From positions 1,612,001-1,676,000 of the forward strand of contig OZ244774.1 of NCBI GenBank assembly GCA_965219485.1: a DNA stretch of 64,000 nt, read 5' to 3'. Under the pieces are notes generated by a model. It made no database searches and was not told the origin of the DNA. It worked only from the letters and a program-made list of their open reading frames with translations. This DNA is from UBA8337 sp937907245. Lineage in GTDB: Bacteria > Pseudomonadota > Alphaproteobacteria > RS24. Shown here piece after piece: positions 53,544 through 62,747 of the stretch. The position numbers and the translations under genes were made by a program. How positions within the stretch are numbered: position 1 is the stretch's first letter; the number at the start of each line of letters is the position of its first letter.

Positions 53544-54605
53544 ATGAAATTTCTCGACCAAGCCAAAGTCTATATCCGCTCCGGCGATGGCGGAGCGGGC
53601 TGTATTTCGTTTCGCCGCGAAGCCTATGTTGAATATGGCGGCCCCGATGGCGGCGATGGCGGTCGCGGTGGCGATATCCGCGTCGAATGCGTGGATGGAC
53701 TGAACACGCTCATCGATTATCGCTATCAACAGCATTTCAAAGCCGGCACAGGCACCCATGGTATGGGCCGAAACCGCACAGGCGGCGACGGCGAAGATAA
53801 AGTCTTGCGCGTCCCCGTCGGTACGCAAATTTTTGGGGAGGACAATGAGACCCTGCTCGCAGATTTGACCGAAGTCGGCCAAGTTATCACGCTGGCGACG
53901 GGCGGCAATGGCGGCTTTGGCAATACGCATTTTAAAGGGCCGGTCAATCAATCGCCGCGCCACGCCAACCCTGGCCTCGAAGGCCGCGAGGCTTGGATTT
54001 GGCTGCGCCTGAAACTGATCGCCGATGTCGGCCTTTTGGGGCTACCCAATGCAGGTAAATCGACGTTACTGTCGAGCATCAGTCGGGCCCGACCCAAGAT
54101 TGCCGATTATCCTTTCACCACATTGCACCCTAATTTGGGGGTCGTGGGCGCACCTGAACGCAAGGGAGGGCGCGAATTTGTGATGGCTGATATTCCGGGC
54201 CTCATCGCTGGCGCTTCGGAAGGCGCAGGCCTAGGGCATCGGTTTTTGGGCCATGTCGAGCGCTGCACAGCGCTTTTGCACCTAATTGATGCAACCCAAG
54301 ACAATATCGCGGAAAGCTATTTGACCATTCGCGGAGAATTAGCCGCCTATGATGATGGCCTTGCTGCCAAGCAAGAAGTGGTGGCGCTGACCAAATGTGA
54401 TGCGCTTATCCCAGAGATAATCGAGGAGCAAAGAGCCGCTTTGGCGCAAGTTTGCGATGCGCCGGTTCTGGCAATTTCCTCGGTCTCGAAAGAAGGGCTG
54501 CAAGACCTTTACGATAGATTGCTGGGTCTCATTGATGCCGCCAAACTTCCTAGTTTAGAGGGAGCCCAAGAGGCGGCTTGGCACCCCTTACGCGAAGCCG
54601 AATAA
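53544..54605 (+). CDS. obgE: Obg-family GTPase (ObgE/CgtA)
   Basis: 353 residues from the ATG at 53544 (AAGGAATTGG upstream); the longer in-frame start lacks Obg homology. The N-terminal glycine-rich Obg fold (1-158) begins MKFLDQAKVYIRSGDGGAG. The G domain has G1 GLPNAGKST near 167, a DIPGL G3 and TKCD G4. Involved in large-subunit assembly and growth control. No extended C-terminal acidic tail beyond residue 340. Confidence 0.96.
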   Translation: MKFLDQAKVYIRSGDGGAGCISFRREAYVEYGGPDGGDGGRGGDIRVECVDGLNTLIDYRYQQHFKAGTGTHGMGRNRTGGDGEDKVLRVPVGTQIFGEDNETLLADLTEVGQVITLATGGNGGFGNTHFKGPVNQSPRHANPGLEGREAWIWLRLKLIADVGLLGLPNAGKSTLLSSISRARPKIADYPFTTLHPNLGVVGAPERKGGREFVMADIPGLIAGASEGAGLGHRFLGHVERCTALLHLIDATQDNIAESYLTIRGELAAYDDGLAAKQEVVALTKCDALIPEIIEEQRAALAQVCDAPVLAISSVSKEGLQDLYDRLLGLIDAAKLPSLEGAQEAAWHPLREAE

Positions 54606-54624
54606 AGAAAGAAGTGAGGAAGCG

Positions 54625-55785
54625 ATGCGTATCGAAATACAAACCGCAACAACTTTGGTTCTCAAAATCGGTTCGTCCCTGCTGCTCAGCCAAACCGATG
54701 AAGACACCCAAGGCTTGAACGTTGAATGGCTGGCCGCTATGGCCAGCGATATTGCGGACGCGCGCGCCAAAGGACAAAAAATCATCGTCGTGACCTCTGG
54801 TGCTTTGGCGCTGGGCTGCGCCAAATTAAACCTTCAACGCCAAGATTTAAATGTGGCGCAAAGCCAAGCCGCTTCGGCAACAGGCCAAATTGAATTGGTG
54901 CGTGGCTGGCAAGCAGCCCTGGGCGCCCATGGGATAACCACCGCCCAAGTTTTATTAACCGCTGAGGACACCGAACAGCGCCGACGCTATTTAAATGCGC
55001 GCCAAACCCTCAATGCGCTTCTGGATATGGGCGCCATTCCGATTATTAATGAGAATGACACTTTGGCCACGCAAGAGCTGCGCTATGGCGACAATGATCG
55101 TTTGGCGGCGCGCGTGGCGGCCATGGTTTCGGCCGATTGCCTTGTGTTGTTCAGCGATATCGATGGGCTTTACACCGCCAATCCACAAGACACAGATACG
55201 GCAGAATTTTTAGATGTGGTGGAAGAAATTACGCCCGAAATTACGGCCATGGCCGGGCCTAGTGGCTCGCAACATGGCTCGGGCGGCATGGTGACTAAAT
55301 TGCAAGCGGGCGAAATTGCCCAAAGCGCCGGATGTCATATGGTGCTAGCCAGTGGCCGCGGGCTATCGCCGCTCCGGGCCTTGGCACAAGGCGCGCGCTC
55401 GACGCTGTTTCGCGCCCGTGCCAACCCTTTAACGGCGCGCAAAAATTGGATTGCCAGCACGTTGCATCCCTCCGGCGCCGTCCATTTGGATGCTGGGGCT
55501 GTGCGCGCCTTGGCGGCTGGAAATTCGCTGCTGCCGGTCGGCATCCAAAGTCTTGAGGGCGAGTTTGAGCGCGGCGATTGCTTGTCGATTATCGCCCCCG
55601 ACGGGCAAGAGATTGCGCGTGGCCTTAGCGCTTATGCCAGCTCCGAGGCCCGTTTGATTATCGGCAAAGACAGCAAAGCCATTGCCGCTTTGCCAGACGT
55701 CGAGCAATATAATCTAGAGCGCACCGAAATGGTGCATCGCGATGATATGGTACTGATGACGACCGCCAGTGGAGAGCTAAAATGA
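54625..55785 (+). CDS. proB: glutamate 5-kinase
   Basis: 386 residues; GTGAGGAAGCG precedes the ATG. First proline-pathway enzyme: phosphorylates glutamate. Amino-acid kinase domain with KIGSSLL near 15, SGALALG near 52, INENDTLA and GSGGMVTKLQAGEIA. A C-terminal PUA domain (about 280-370) is present, as in E. coli ProB. Coupled to proA by an ATGA overlap. Confidence 0.96.
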   Translation: MRIEIQTATTLVLKIGSSLLLSQTDEDTQGLNVEWLAAMASDIADARAKGQKIIVVTSGALALGCAKLNLQRQDLNVAQSQAASATGQIELVRGWQAALGAHGITTAQVLLTAEDTEQRRRYLNARQTLNALLDMGAIPIINENDTLATQELRYGDNDRLAARVAAMVSADCLVLFSDIDGLYTANPQDTDTAEFLDVVEEITPEITAMAGPSGSQHGSGGMVTKLQAGEIAQSAGCHMVLASGRGLSPLRALAQGARSTLFRARANPLTARKNWIASTLHPSGAVHLDAGAVRALAAGNSLLPVGIQSLEGEFERGDCLSIIAPDGQEIARGLSAYASSEARLIIGKDSKAIAALPDVEQYNLERTEMVHRDDMVLMTTASGELK

Positions 55786-57056
55786 GCGATATAAAATCCC
55801 TAGAGACCCAAATGTTGCGCCTCGGCAGCCAAGCTAAATTAGCCGCTCGCCAATTAGCGATTGCCCCCAGCGCCCAAAAAGACGCAGCCCTGCAAAACGC
55901 CGCCAATGAGCTGCGCGCCGATGCCGCCAATATTATTGCGGCCAACCAAAAAGATTTGCATCTGGCTCAAAACCAAGATGTGGGCGCCGCCCGTCTCGAC
56001 CGCATTATGCTGGACGAAGCCCGCCTCGAAGGCATTGCCAAAGCGCTAGAAGCCATCGTCAAGCTCCCGGACCCCGTTGGGGATGTGATGGCCAATTGGC
56101 AGGTTGAAAGTGGGCTGGATATCTCTCGCGTGCGCGTGCCTTTGGGCGTTATTGGGGTGATTTATGAAAGCCGCCCCAATGTGACCGCCGATGCGGCAGC
56201 GCTTTGTTTGAAGTCAGGCAATGCGGTTATTTTGCGCGGCTCGTCTGAAATTCAAAACTCAGCGCGCCTTATTCATGCGTGTTTTTCGCGCGCGCTAAAA
56301 GCGGCTGGGTTAAACGAACATTGCGTCCAAATTGTCGACACGCCAGACCGCGCAGCTGTGGGCATGATGCTGGCGGGCCTCGGCGACACGGTGGATGTGA
56401 TTGTGCCGCGTGGCGGCAAAGGGTTGGTGGGGCGCGTGCAGGAAGAAGCACGGGTTCCGGTTTTTGCGCATTTGGACGGCGTTTGTCATGTTTATGTCGA
56501 AGCGGCGAGCGATTTGGATATGGCGCGCGAGATTGTCGTGAATGCGAAAATGCGGCGCACCGGAATTTGCGGCGCGGCTGAAACGCTTTTGGTCGATGCA
56601 AAATGTGCGGATACGCATTTAAAGCCGCTACTGGAAGCACTTCTAGATGCCGGTTGCGCGGTGCGCGGCGATGCGCAGGCGCAAAACGCGGATGCGCGCG
56701 TAACGCCTGCCGTCGAGCAAGATTGGTACGAAGAATATTTGGACGCGATTATTGCCGTCAAAGTGGTGCAAGGATTGGACGAAGCCGTGGCGCATATCGC
56801 GCAATATGGCTCGGGCCACACGGAAGCCATTGTCAGCGACGACGCCGAGAAAGCGGCTGAATTTTTAAACCGCGTCGATAGCGCCATTGTTATGCATAAT
56901 GCCTCGACCCAATTTGCCGATGGCGGCGAATTTGGCATGGGCGCGGAAATTGGTATTGCTACGGGGCGCTTTCATGCGCGCGGCCCTGTGGGGCTAGAAC
57001 AATTGACTAGCTTTAAATATGCCGTGCGGGGGCACGGCGAGACGCGGCCTAAGTAG
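55782..57056 (+). CDS. proA: glutamate-5-semialdehyde dehydrogenase
   Basis: 424 residues. Reduces glutamyl-5-phosphate, the product of ProB. Aldehyde-dehydrogenase fold with PLGVIGVIYESRPNVT near 124-139, the catalytic Cys in RRTGICGAAETLL near 264, and EFGMGAEIGIATGRFHARGP near 387-406. The stop codon lies in the first unit of a 19-bp tandem duplication. Confidence 0.96.
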   Translation: MSDIKSLETQMLRLGSQAKLAARQLAIAPSAQKDAALQNAANELRADAANIIAANQKDLHLAQNQDVGAARLDRIMLDEARLEGIAKALEAIVKLPDPVGDVMANWQVESGLDISRVRVPLGVIGVIYESRPNVTADAAALCLKSGNAVILRGSSEIQNSARLIHACFSRALKAAGLNEHCVQIVDTPDRAAVGMMLAGLGDTVDVIVPRGGKGLVGRVQEEARVPVFAHLDGVCHVYVEAASDLDMAREIVVNAKMRRTGICGAAETLLVDAKCADTHLKPLLEALLDAGCAVRGDAQAQNADARVTPAVEQDWYEEYLDAIIAVKVVQGLDEAVAHIAQYGSGHTEAIVSDDAEKAAEFLNRVDSAIVMHNASTQFADGGEFGMGAEIGIATGRFHARGPVGLEQLTSFKYAVRGHGETRPK

Positions 57057-57098
57057 AGCCACGCGGCCTAAGTAGAGCCAAACGCGGCCTGAATAAGC
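57042..57098 (+). repeat. 19-bp tandem duplication across the proA stop codon
   Basis: Two perfect copies of acgcggcctaagtagagcc (57042-57060 and 57061-57079), then a diverged third starting at 57082. The first copy contains the proA stop. Confidence 0.85.
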
Positions 57099-57125
57099 GC
57101 AAAGAGAGGATGTGAGGGTAAGTAT

Positions 57126-57722
57126 GTGAAGGTGCAGCCATTTTTAAGCTCTGGTCAGACCATCGCCCTTTTTGGCGGCAGTTTTGACCCGCCCCATGCT
57201 GGCCATCGCTTGGTAGCCGAAGCCGCCCTGTCGACCCTTGGGGTAGATTACATATGGTGGATGGTGAGCCCGCAAAACCCATTGAAAACCAATGCCGCCA
57301 ACGAGCTAAAAGCGCGCCTTAGCGCAACCCGTGACTTGGCCAAACACGCCCAATTTCATGTCGACGCCATAGAGGCCGAGTTGGGCACGCAATATGCCAT
57401 CGACACGGTGCGAGCTTTGAAAGCCCGCCACCCTGACGTGCGTTTTATCTGGCTGCTGGGCGCCGATAATTTGAGCCAAATGCATCAATGGAAAGATTGG
57501 CAAAGCCTGATGCGGGAGATACCCGTGGCGGTCTATCCGCGCGGCGACGACCTTCGCGCAGCGCTCGAGGCCCCGGCAGCAATGGCTTTTTTAGAAGCCC
57601 AATTGCCCAGCGATGCGGCCAGCCAATTGAAAACCAAAGCGGCGCCCGCTTGGGTTCTATTGGAGGGTGAGTTGTCGCCGCTTTCTTCCACCGCGTTGCG
57701 TAACCGACAAGCGGGCAAGTAA
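57126..57722 (+). CDS. nadD: nicotinate-mononucleotide adenylyltransferase
   Basis: 198 residues from GTG 57126. Forms nicotinate adenine dinucleotide in NAD synthesis. The nucleotidyltransferase motif FGGSFDPPHAGH (16-27) and the late LSSTALRNR are intact; WLLGADNLSQMHQWKDW is the family's central stretch. Conserved position in obgE-proB-proA-nadD-rsfS. Confidence 0.94.
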   Translation: MKVQPFLSSGQTIALFGGSFDPPHAGHRLVAEAALSTLGVDYIWWMVSPQNPLKTNAANELKARLSATRDLAKHAQFHVDAIEAELGTQYAIDTVRALKARHPDVRFIWLLGADNLSQMHQWKDWQSLMREIPVAVYPRGDDLRAALEAPAAMAFLEAQLPSDAASQLKTKAAPAWVLLEGELSPLSSTALRNRQAGK

Positions 57723-57830
57723 AGACAATTGAACTTTGACCCTAACTATGGTTAGACTGCGCGAACACTGAATCATCAGTAATTTTGCGTATAGCAAAGC
57801 GAGGAAACCGCTCTGAGCGACACGAAGCCA

Positions 57831-58226
57831 ATGGCAAAAAGCAAGCAACCCGGTCTGGATGACGGCGTGCTTCATGATATGGTTCTGACCAGTCTAGACG
57901 ACGATCTGGCGCAGGATATTGTCACCATCGATTTAAACGGTAAAACAGCGCTGGCCGACCATATGGTGGTTGCCACGGGGCGCTCGAAACGCCACGTCGC
58001 CGCTTTGGCCGACCACTTGCAACGCAAGCTGAAAGCAGCTGGGCAAAAAGACATTCGCACCGAAGGTCAAACTACCGGCGATTGGGTATTGGTCGATGCG
58101 GGCGATGTCGTGGTGCATATTTTCCGCGCCGAAGTTCGCGAGTTCTACGCGCTAGAAAAAATGTGGGCCACCGATGCTGAACTGGTTTCCTATTCCCCCG
58201 ATAATCCGCCCAAAAAAGCGGATTAA
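57831..58226 (+). CDS. rsfS: ribosome silencing factor RsfS
   Basis: 131 residues. Binds L14 on the large subunit and blocks subunit joining in starvation. Core motifs: DIVTIDL, ADHMVVATGRSKRHV, GDWVLVDAGDVVVHIF and REFYALEKMW. The ATG at 57831 has only a weak ribosome binding site. GAGGA lies 7 bp before an in-frame CTG at 57813, so a six-residue longer form from CTG is possible. Five bases before rlmH. Confidence 0.94.
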   Translation: MAKSKQPGLDDGVLHDMVLTSLDDDLAQDIVTIDLNGKTALADHMVVATGRSKRHVAALADHLQRKLKAAGQKDIRTEGQTTGDWVLVDAGDVVVHIFRAEVREFYALEKMWATDAELVSYSPDNPPKKAD

Positions 58227-58231
58227 AGGCC

Positions 58232-58693
58232 GTGAAACTGTCGGTCTTGGCGGTCGGACAAATGCGTGGCCAAAAGGAAGCGCCCCTGTTTGACACCTAT
58301 GCGGCACGCATCTCAAAGACCGGACGCGCCCTCGCCCTCGACGGATTGGGCGTCACGGAAATAAAAGATCAAGCCGGCGCCAATAGCAAAATAGAAGATG
58401 CCCTAGCCGCTGCCCCCAATGCTTTTGTGGTGGCGCTGGATGAACGCGGCAAATCTTTGGCCAGCCGAGCCTTTGCGGAAAAGCTGGCGCATTGGCGCGA
58501 TGATGGCACGCGCGAGGTAATTTTTGTGCTGGGCGCCGCCGATGGCCTGTCAGAGACCCTTCGCCAACGCGCCAATATGCTAATTGCGCTGGGGCCGATG
58601 ACTTGGCCGCATATTTTGGCACGCGTTTTATTGGCCGAACAAATTTGGCGAGCCATTTCCATTTTGGCCAACCACCCTTATCATCGGGATTGA
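58232..58693 (+). CDS. rlmH: 23S rRNA (pseudouridine1915-N3)-methyltransferase RlmH
   Basis: 153 residues from GTG 58232 (AAAGG upstream). SPOUT methyltransferase with VVALDERGKSLAS, FVLGAADGLS and the C-terminal LLAEQIWRAISILANHPYHR knot/SAM site. Methylates helix 69 of 23S rRNA. The stop overlaps the next start (TGATG). Confidence 0.95.
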   Translation: MKLSVLAVGQMRGQKEAPLFDTYAARISKTGRALALDGLGVTEIKDQAGANSKIEDALAAAPNAFVVALDERGKSLASRAFAEKLAHWRDDGTREVIFVLGAADGLSETLRQRANMLIALGPMTWPHILARVLLAEQIWRAISILANHPYHRD

Positions 58694-59856
58694 TGATACG
58701 CGCGCGCAAAATTTCAAACCTTATGGCAGCCCTGCTTTGCTTCGCTGTCTGCCTGCCCCTGTCGCCTGTTTGGGGCCAAGATAAGCTGCAAAAGTTAAAC
58801 GCCTTATCGGATGAAATTAAAGACCGCAAAGCCCGCCAAGCTGAATTACAGGCCGCCGCCGAAGCTTTGAAAGTGCAGCAGCGCGCTTTGCGAAAACGCA
58901 TCATTGCCCTAGCCAAAGACCTACAAAACATCGATGCGGAGCGTGACCGATTGGAGACTCGGTTGAGCGAATTAGCTGTCACGGAAAACCAATTAGATGA
59001 AGACCTGCAAAGAGACCGCGCCGCGCTCTCAAAGCTGCTAGCCGGCTTGCAAGCCATGCAACAACAACCCGCGCCTGCGTTTGCGGTTCATGCCGAGGAC
59101 GCGCTGGACGCCGTGCAAGGCGCCTTGGTGATGAGTGCCATTGTGCCCGGCATGGAGGCGCGAGCGGGCCAATTGCGCGATCAATTAACCGAGCTATCGG
59201 CCATTCGTCGCCGCATGGACAAGCAATCTAGGGCTCTGATTGTCGCTGAACAGGACGCCGCCACCGCACGCAAAGACATGAACACGGCGATTGCCCAAAA
59301 AGCCCGCGACGAGGTAAAAGCCCGTAAGGAAGCGCGGCTCGAAGCCCAAGCCATTGCTAAATTAGTGCGCGAAGCGCGTGATTTACGAGATTTGACACAA
59401 CGGTTACAAAAGCGACAAAAATCCAAACCGGTCGCGCGCAGCGGAACTTTTGGGCGCGCGCGAGGCCTATTGCCCCTGCCCGTGGCTGGCCAAGTGACCC
59501 GCGGCTTTGGAGAGAAAAATGAGAACGGTGTCTCCCAACAAGGCGTCTCGATTAGTGCGCGAGCGGGCGCGCAAATTACCGCGCCTTACGATGCTCAAGT
59601 CCTCTACAGCGGGCCGTTTCGCCAATATGGCGGCATTATTATTTTGGGCGTTGCTGGCGGCTATCAAATGATTTTGGCCGGACTAGAAGAAGTTCAGGGT
59701 TTTGTTGGCCAAGAGATATTAGCAGGCGAGCCGATCGGCACCCTATTGGATGAAAATCAACAATTGGGGTCTGGGTCTTCTGGCCGCAGTCAGCTATATA
59801 TGGAGTTACGATATAAAGGGGAACCGATTGACCCCACGCCTTGGTTGAAATCATAA
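58693..59856 (+). CDS. EnvC-like murein hydrolase activator (degenerate M23 domain)
   Basis: 387 residues from the ATG at 58693. Signal peptide at about 1-29 (ending PVWG), then long coiled coils (about 30-115 and 160-245) and a LytM/M23 fold (about 265-387). The zinc ligands are missing: the usual HxxxD-type strand reads SISARAGAQ, GGYQMILAGL has no His, and the last motif reads SQLYMELR where active enzymes have HxH. Such proteins activate cell-wall amidases at division rather than cutting peptidoglycan. It precedes ctpA by 34 bp. Confidence 0.9.
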   Translation: MIRARKISNLMAALLCFAVCLPLSPVWGQDKLQKLNALSDEIKDRKARQAELQAAAEALKVQQRALRKRIIALAKDLQNIDAERDRLETRLSELAVTENQLDEDLQRDRAALSKLLAGLQAMQQQPAPAFAVHAEDALDAVQGALVMSAIVPGMEARAGQLRDQLTELSAIRRRMDKQSRALIVAEQDAATARKDMNTAIAQKARDEVKARKEARLEAQAIAKLVREARDLRDLTQRLQKRQKSKPVARSGTFGRARGLLPLPVAGQVTRGFGEKNENGVSQQGVSISARAGAQITAPYDAQVLYSGPFRQYGGIIILGVAGGYQMILAGLEEVQGFVGQEILAGEPIGTLLDENQQLGSGSSGRSQLYMELRYKGEPIDPTPWLKS

Positions 59857-59890
59857 ATCGGGCTCTTGATGAGCTGGAAACGGAAAACTT

Positions 59891-61231
59891 ATGAACCTGC
59901 CCCTTTTTGCTAGTCTTCGCACGCTCAGCTGCGCCGCCCTGATGACAGCCACGCTTTGCATGGCGCCAGCGCTGGCCGACCGTACAGATGAAAAAGAGCT
60001 ATACGAACAACTCACTTTATTCGGAGATGTTCTCGAGCAAGTGCGCCGCAATTATGTCGATGCGCCTTCGGACAAAGAACTCATCGAGGCGGCTTTATCT
60101 GGCTTGATGACATCGCTCGACCCGCATTCGTCTTACTTGCCGCCCAAAGGTTTTGAGGACATGCAGGTGGAAACCAAGGGCGAATTTGGTGGACTGGGCA
60201 TTGAAGTGACCATGGAAAATGGACTGGTGAAAGTCATCGCGCCGATCGATGAGACCCCGGCCAGTCGGGCGGGCATGCGCCCCAATGATTTGATTGCGGA
60301 GCTAGACGGAAAGCCGATTATGGGGCTGACCTTGACACAAGCCGTTGAGTTGATGCGCGGTGAAAAAGGCAAGCCCATCACCCTCACAGTTTTGCGCGAG
60401 GGCGAAGATGAGCCGCTCGAGATTACCATCGTGCGCGACACCATTCGCATTCGCGCCGTCCGCACCCGCATAGAGGGGCCCGACAAAAACATCGGCTATA
60501 TTCGACTGACGACGTTTAACCAGCAGACCACAAAAAATTTAAAGAAAGCCTTCAACGAGCTGCCCGCACAAATTGGCAAAGACAATCTGGCTGGCTACAT
60601 CCTTGACCTTCGCAATAACCCAGGCGGGCTGTTGCGCGAGGCTATTTCAGTTTCCGATACGATGCTGGAAAAAGGCGAAATTGTCTCGACCCGCGGCCGC
60701 AATGAAGACGATAGCTCGCGCTTTAGCGCTCGGCGTGGCGACATGGCAAGTGGGTATCCTATCGTCGTGATGATTAACGGCGGCTCTGCCTCCGCTGCCG
60801 AGATTGTTGCCGGCGCCTTACAAGACCATCACCGGGGTGTGATTATGGGCACCCAAAGTTTTGGCAAAGGGTCTGTGCAATCGATTATGCCACTGCCTAA
60901 CTCGGGCGCTTTGCGGATGACTACGGCGCGCTATTTCACGCCGTCGGGTCGTTCCATCCAAGCCAAGGGCATTACGCCAGATATTATTGCCGAGCAACAA
61001 TTGCCGGAAGACTTAAAAGACCGCAAAGGCCGGCGCGAGTCGGATTTGCGCGGCGCTTTGGATGGCCAGAACATCGATGGAAAATCCAATCAAAAAGGCA
61101 AAAAGAAAAAGCGTCGTAATGCCGTTGCTTTCATTCCGCCAGAGCCGAAAGACGACAAGCAATTGTCTCGGGCTGTGGACTTATTGCTTGGGCTACACAA
61201 AGCCAAAGCCGAGTTTGAACCTGCTTCTTGA
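59891..61231 (+). CDS. ctpA: C-terminal processing peptidase (S41)
   Basis: 446 residues. Signal peptide at about 1-29 (ending APALA). N-terminal helical part, PDZ domain about 95-180 (GGLGIEV, IDETPASRAGM), S41 protease domain with Ser301 in NGGSASAAEIVAG and Lys326 in SFGKGSVQ, the Ser/Lys dyad. A basic tail with a Lys-rich run lies at about 390-410. It trims periplasmic proteins or cell-wall hydrolases. Neighbouring envC-like and rppH genes are a conserved alphaproteobacterial arrangement. Confidence 0.94.
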   Translation: MNLPLFASLRTLSCAALMTATLCMAPALADRTDEKELYEQLTLFGDVLEQVRRNYVDAPSDKELIEAALSGLMTSLDPHSSYLPPKGFEDMQVETKGEFGGLGIEVTMENGLVKVIAPIDETPASRAGMRPNDLIAELDGKPIMGLTLTQAVELMRGEKGKPITLTVLREGEDEPLEITIVRDTIRIRAVRTRIEGPDKNIGYIRLTTFNQQTTKNLKKAFNELPAQIGKDNLAGYILDLRNNPGGLLREAISVSDTMLEKGEIVSTRGRNEDDSSRFSARRGDMASGYPIVVMINGGSASAAEIVAGALQDHHRGVIMGTQSFGKGSVQSIMPLPNSGALRMTTARYFTPSGRSIQAKGITPDIIAEQQLPEDLKDRKGRRESDLRGALDGQNIDGKSNQKGKKKKRRNAVAFIPPEPKDDKQLSRAVDLLLGLHKAKAEFEPAS

Positions 61232-61240
61232 GATTATTTG

Positions 61241-61768
61241 ATGAGTTACGCTGTTCCTAATTACTCGGATGACCACCCGGCTCAAGCCTTGGCCTATCGG
61301 CCTTGTGTGGGCATTGCTTTGTTCAATCGTGAGGGGCGAGTGTGGAGTGGCAAAAGGCGTGCCGATACATTACCCGAGACGGCTCCCCCATGGCAATTGC
61401 CCCAAGGGGGTATCGACGATGGCGAAACGCCCTTGGCGGCGGCTTATCGGGAATTAGCCGAAGAAACCGGGGTTACCAAGGCAAAACTAATCTATGAGCT
61501 ACCAGATTGGCTGCCCTATGATTTGCCGGAGGCTTTGATCGGGTCTGCCCTCAAAGGGCGGTTTCGGGGCCAGAAACAGAAATGGTTCGCGATGCAATTT
61601 TTGGGGTCGGACAGCGAGATTAACCTGACCTCGCATAGCCAAATCGAATTTGATGAATGGCAATGGCGCCCGCTATCGGAATGTGCTGCCATGGTGATTG
61701 ATTTTAAAAAACCAATTTATACTGAGCTGGATCGGCGCCTCGCCTTTCTTGGCGGAATTCAGAGTTAA
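61241..61768 (+). CDS. rppH: RNA pyrophosphohydrolase
   Basis: 175 residues from the ATG at 61241. YRPCVGIALFNREGRVW (19-35) and the Nudix box GGIDDGETPLAAAYRELAEE (56-75, continuing TGV), then KWFAMQFLG are RppH signatures. Removes 5' pyrophosphate from RNAs and starts RNase E-dependent decay. Ends one base before the oxygenase gene. Confidence 0.93.
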   Translation: MSYAVPNYSDDHPAQALAYRPCVGIALFNREGRVWSGKRRADTLPETAPPWQLPQGGIDDGETPLAAAYRELAEETGVTKAKLIYELPDWLPYDLPEALIGSALKGRFRGQKQKWFAMQFLGSDSEINLTSHSQIEFDEWQWRPLSECAAMVIDFKKPIYTELDRRLAFLGGIQS

Positions 61769-61769
61769 C

Positions 61770-62747
61770 ATGCAAACCCTGCCGGTCATCGACTTTCATG
61801 CTTTCGCGCCAGATGGGCGAAGGGGAAGCGATGCGGCCCGCCAAGACATCGCCGATGCCATTGGAACGGCGTGCCGAGAGAACGGCTTTTTTCTGCTCGC
61901 CAACCATGGCCTGAAAGCGCCCGTTATAGAGGCGGCGTTTACGCAAGCGGCGAGATTTTTTGACCTCCCGATTGCGCAAAAGCAAGAAATCAACATCGAA
62001 AAATCGGCCTGCCATCGAGGCTGGTTTGGCCATGGCCAAGAAGTTTTGGACGGGGAAACGCAAAGCCAAGGCGACGACAAAGAAGGGTTGAAAATAGGCC
62101 GAGATTTGGCCACCGACCACCCGCAGGTGAAAGCCGGAATGGCGTTGCATGGCCCCAACCAATGGCCAAGCGAGGCCGCGGGTGGCGCCGCATTTAAGGC
62201 GGCTATGCAGGCGATTTACCAAGACTGCGAAGCCCTCTCGCGTCAACTCATGCAGGCATTTGCCCTGTCGCTGGGTCTGCAAGCGTCGCATTTTGACCCT
62301 TGGCTTCAGTTGCCGATGGCCACATTAGCGCCTTTACGATATCCGCCCATGCGCGAGGAGGATGTATTGGGCGCGGGCGCCCATACAGATTTTGGCTGTT
62401 TAACCCTATTGTTGCAATGCGATGAAGCGGGCTTAGAAGTGCGGAGCCCCCATGGGGAATGGATGGCGATACCCGCCTCTCGGGAACATTTGGTGGTGAA
62501 CATTGGCGATATGATGGCCCGTTGGACCAATGATAGATATGCGTCAACGCGGCACCGTGTGGTTAATCGCTCGGGCAAAACGCGCCACTCGATGGCCTAT
62601 TTTTTCGACCCAGATGCCACGGCAGATTTATCCCCCCTCCCCAATTGCTTGCGGGAAGGCGAAGGGCGGCACTATGAAGATGCGACCGCCTTGGAACATT
62701 TACTGATGAAGATTGAACAAAGTTTTGAATACCGGCAGGAGCGCTAA
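61770..62747 (+). CDS. 2-oxoglutarate/Fe(II)-dependent oxygenase, isopenicillin N synthase-like
   Basis: 325 residues from the ATG at 61770. The N-terminal non-haem dioxygenase region (LPVIDF; ENGFFLLANHGL near 37-48) is followed by the jelly-roll with iron ligands His205, Asp207 (GAHTDFG) and His262 (RHRV), and Arg272-x-Ser274 for the 2-oxoglutarate carboxylate. The family includes ethylene-forming and flavonoid-type oxygenases; the substrate is not predictable. Tightly packed between rppH and purU, which suggests co-expression. Confidence 0.88.
   Translation: MQTLPVIDFHAFAPDGRRGSDAARQDIADAIGTACRENGFFLLANHGLKAPVIEAAFTQAARFFDLPIAQKQEINIEKSACHRGWFGHGQEVLDGETQSQGDDKEGLKIGRDLATDHPQVKAGMALHGPNQWPSEAAGGAAFKAAMQAIYQDCEALSRQLMQAFALSLGLQASHFDPWLQLPMATLAPLRYPPMREEDVLGAGAHTDFGCLTLLLQCDEAGLEVRSPHGEWMAIPASREHLVVNIGDMMARWTNDRYASTRHRVVNRSGKTRHSMAYFFDPDATADLSPLPNCLREGEGRHYEDATALEHLLMKIEQSFEYRQER

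Noticed and set aside
58353..59057. 234-residue minus-strand ORF opposite rlmH and the envC-like gene
   Set aside because: Spans two well-supported genes on the other strand; low-complexity composition and no motif.
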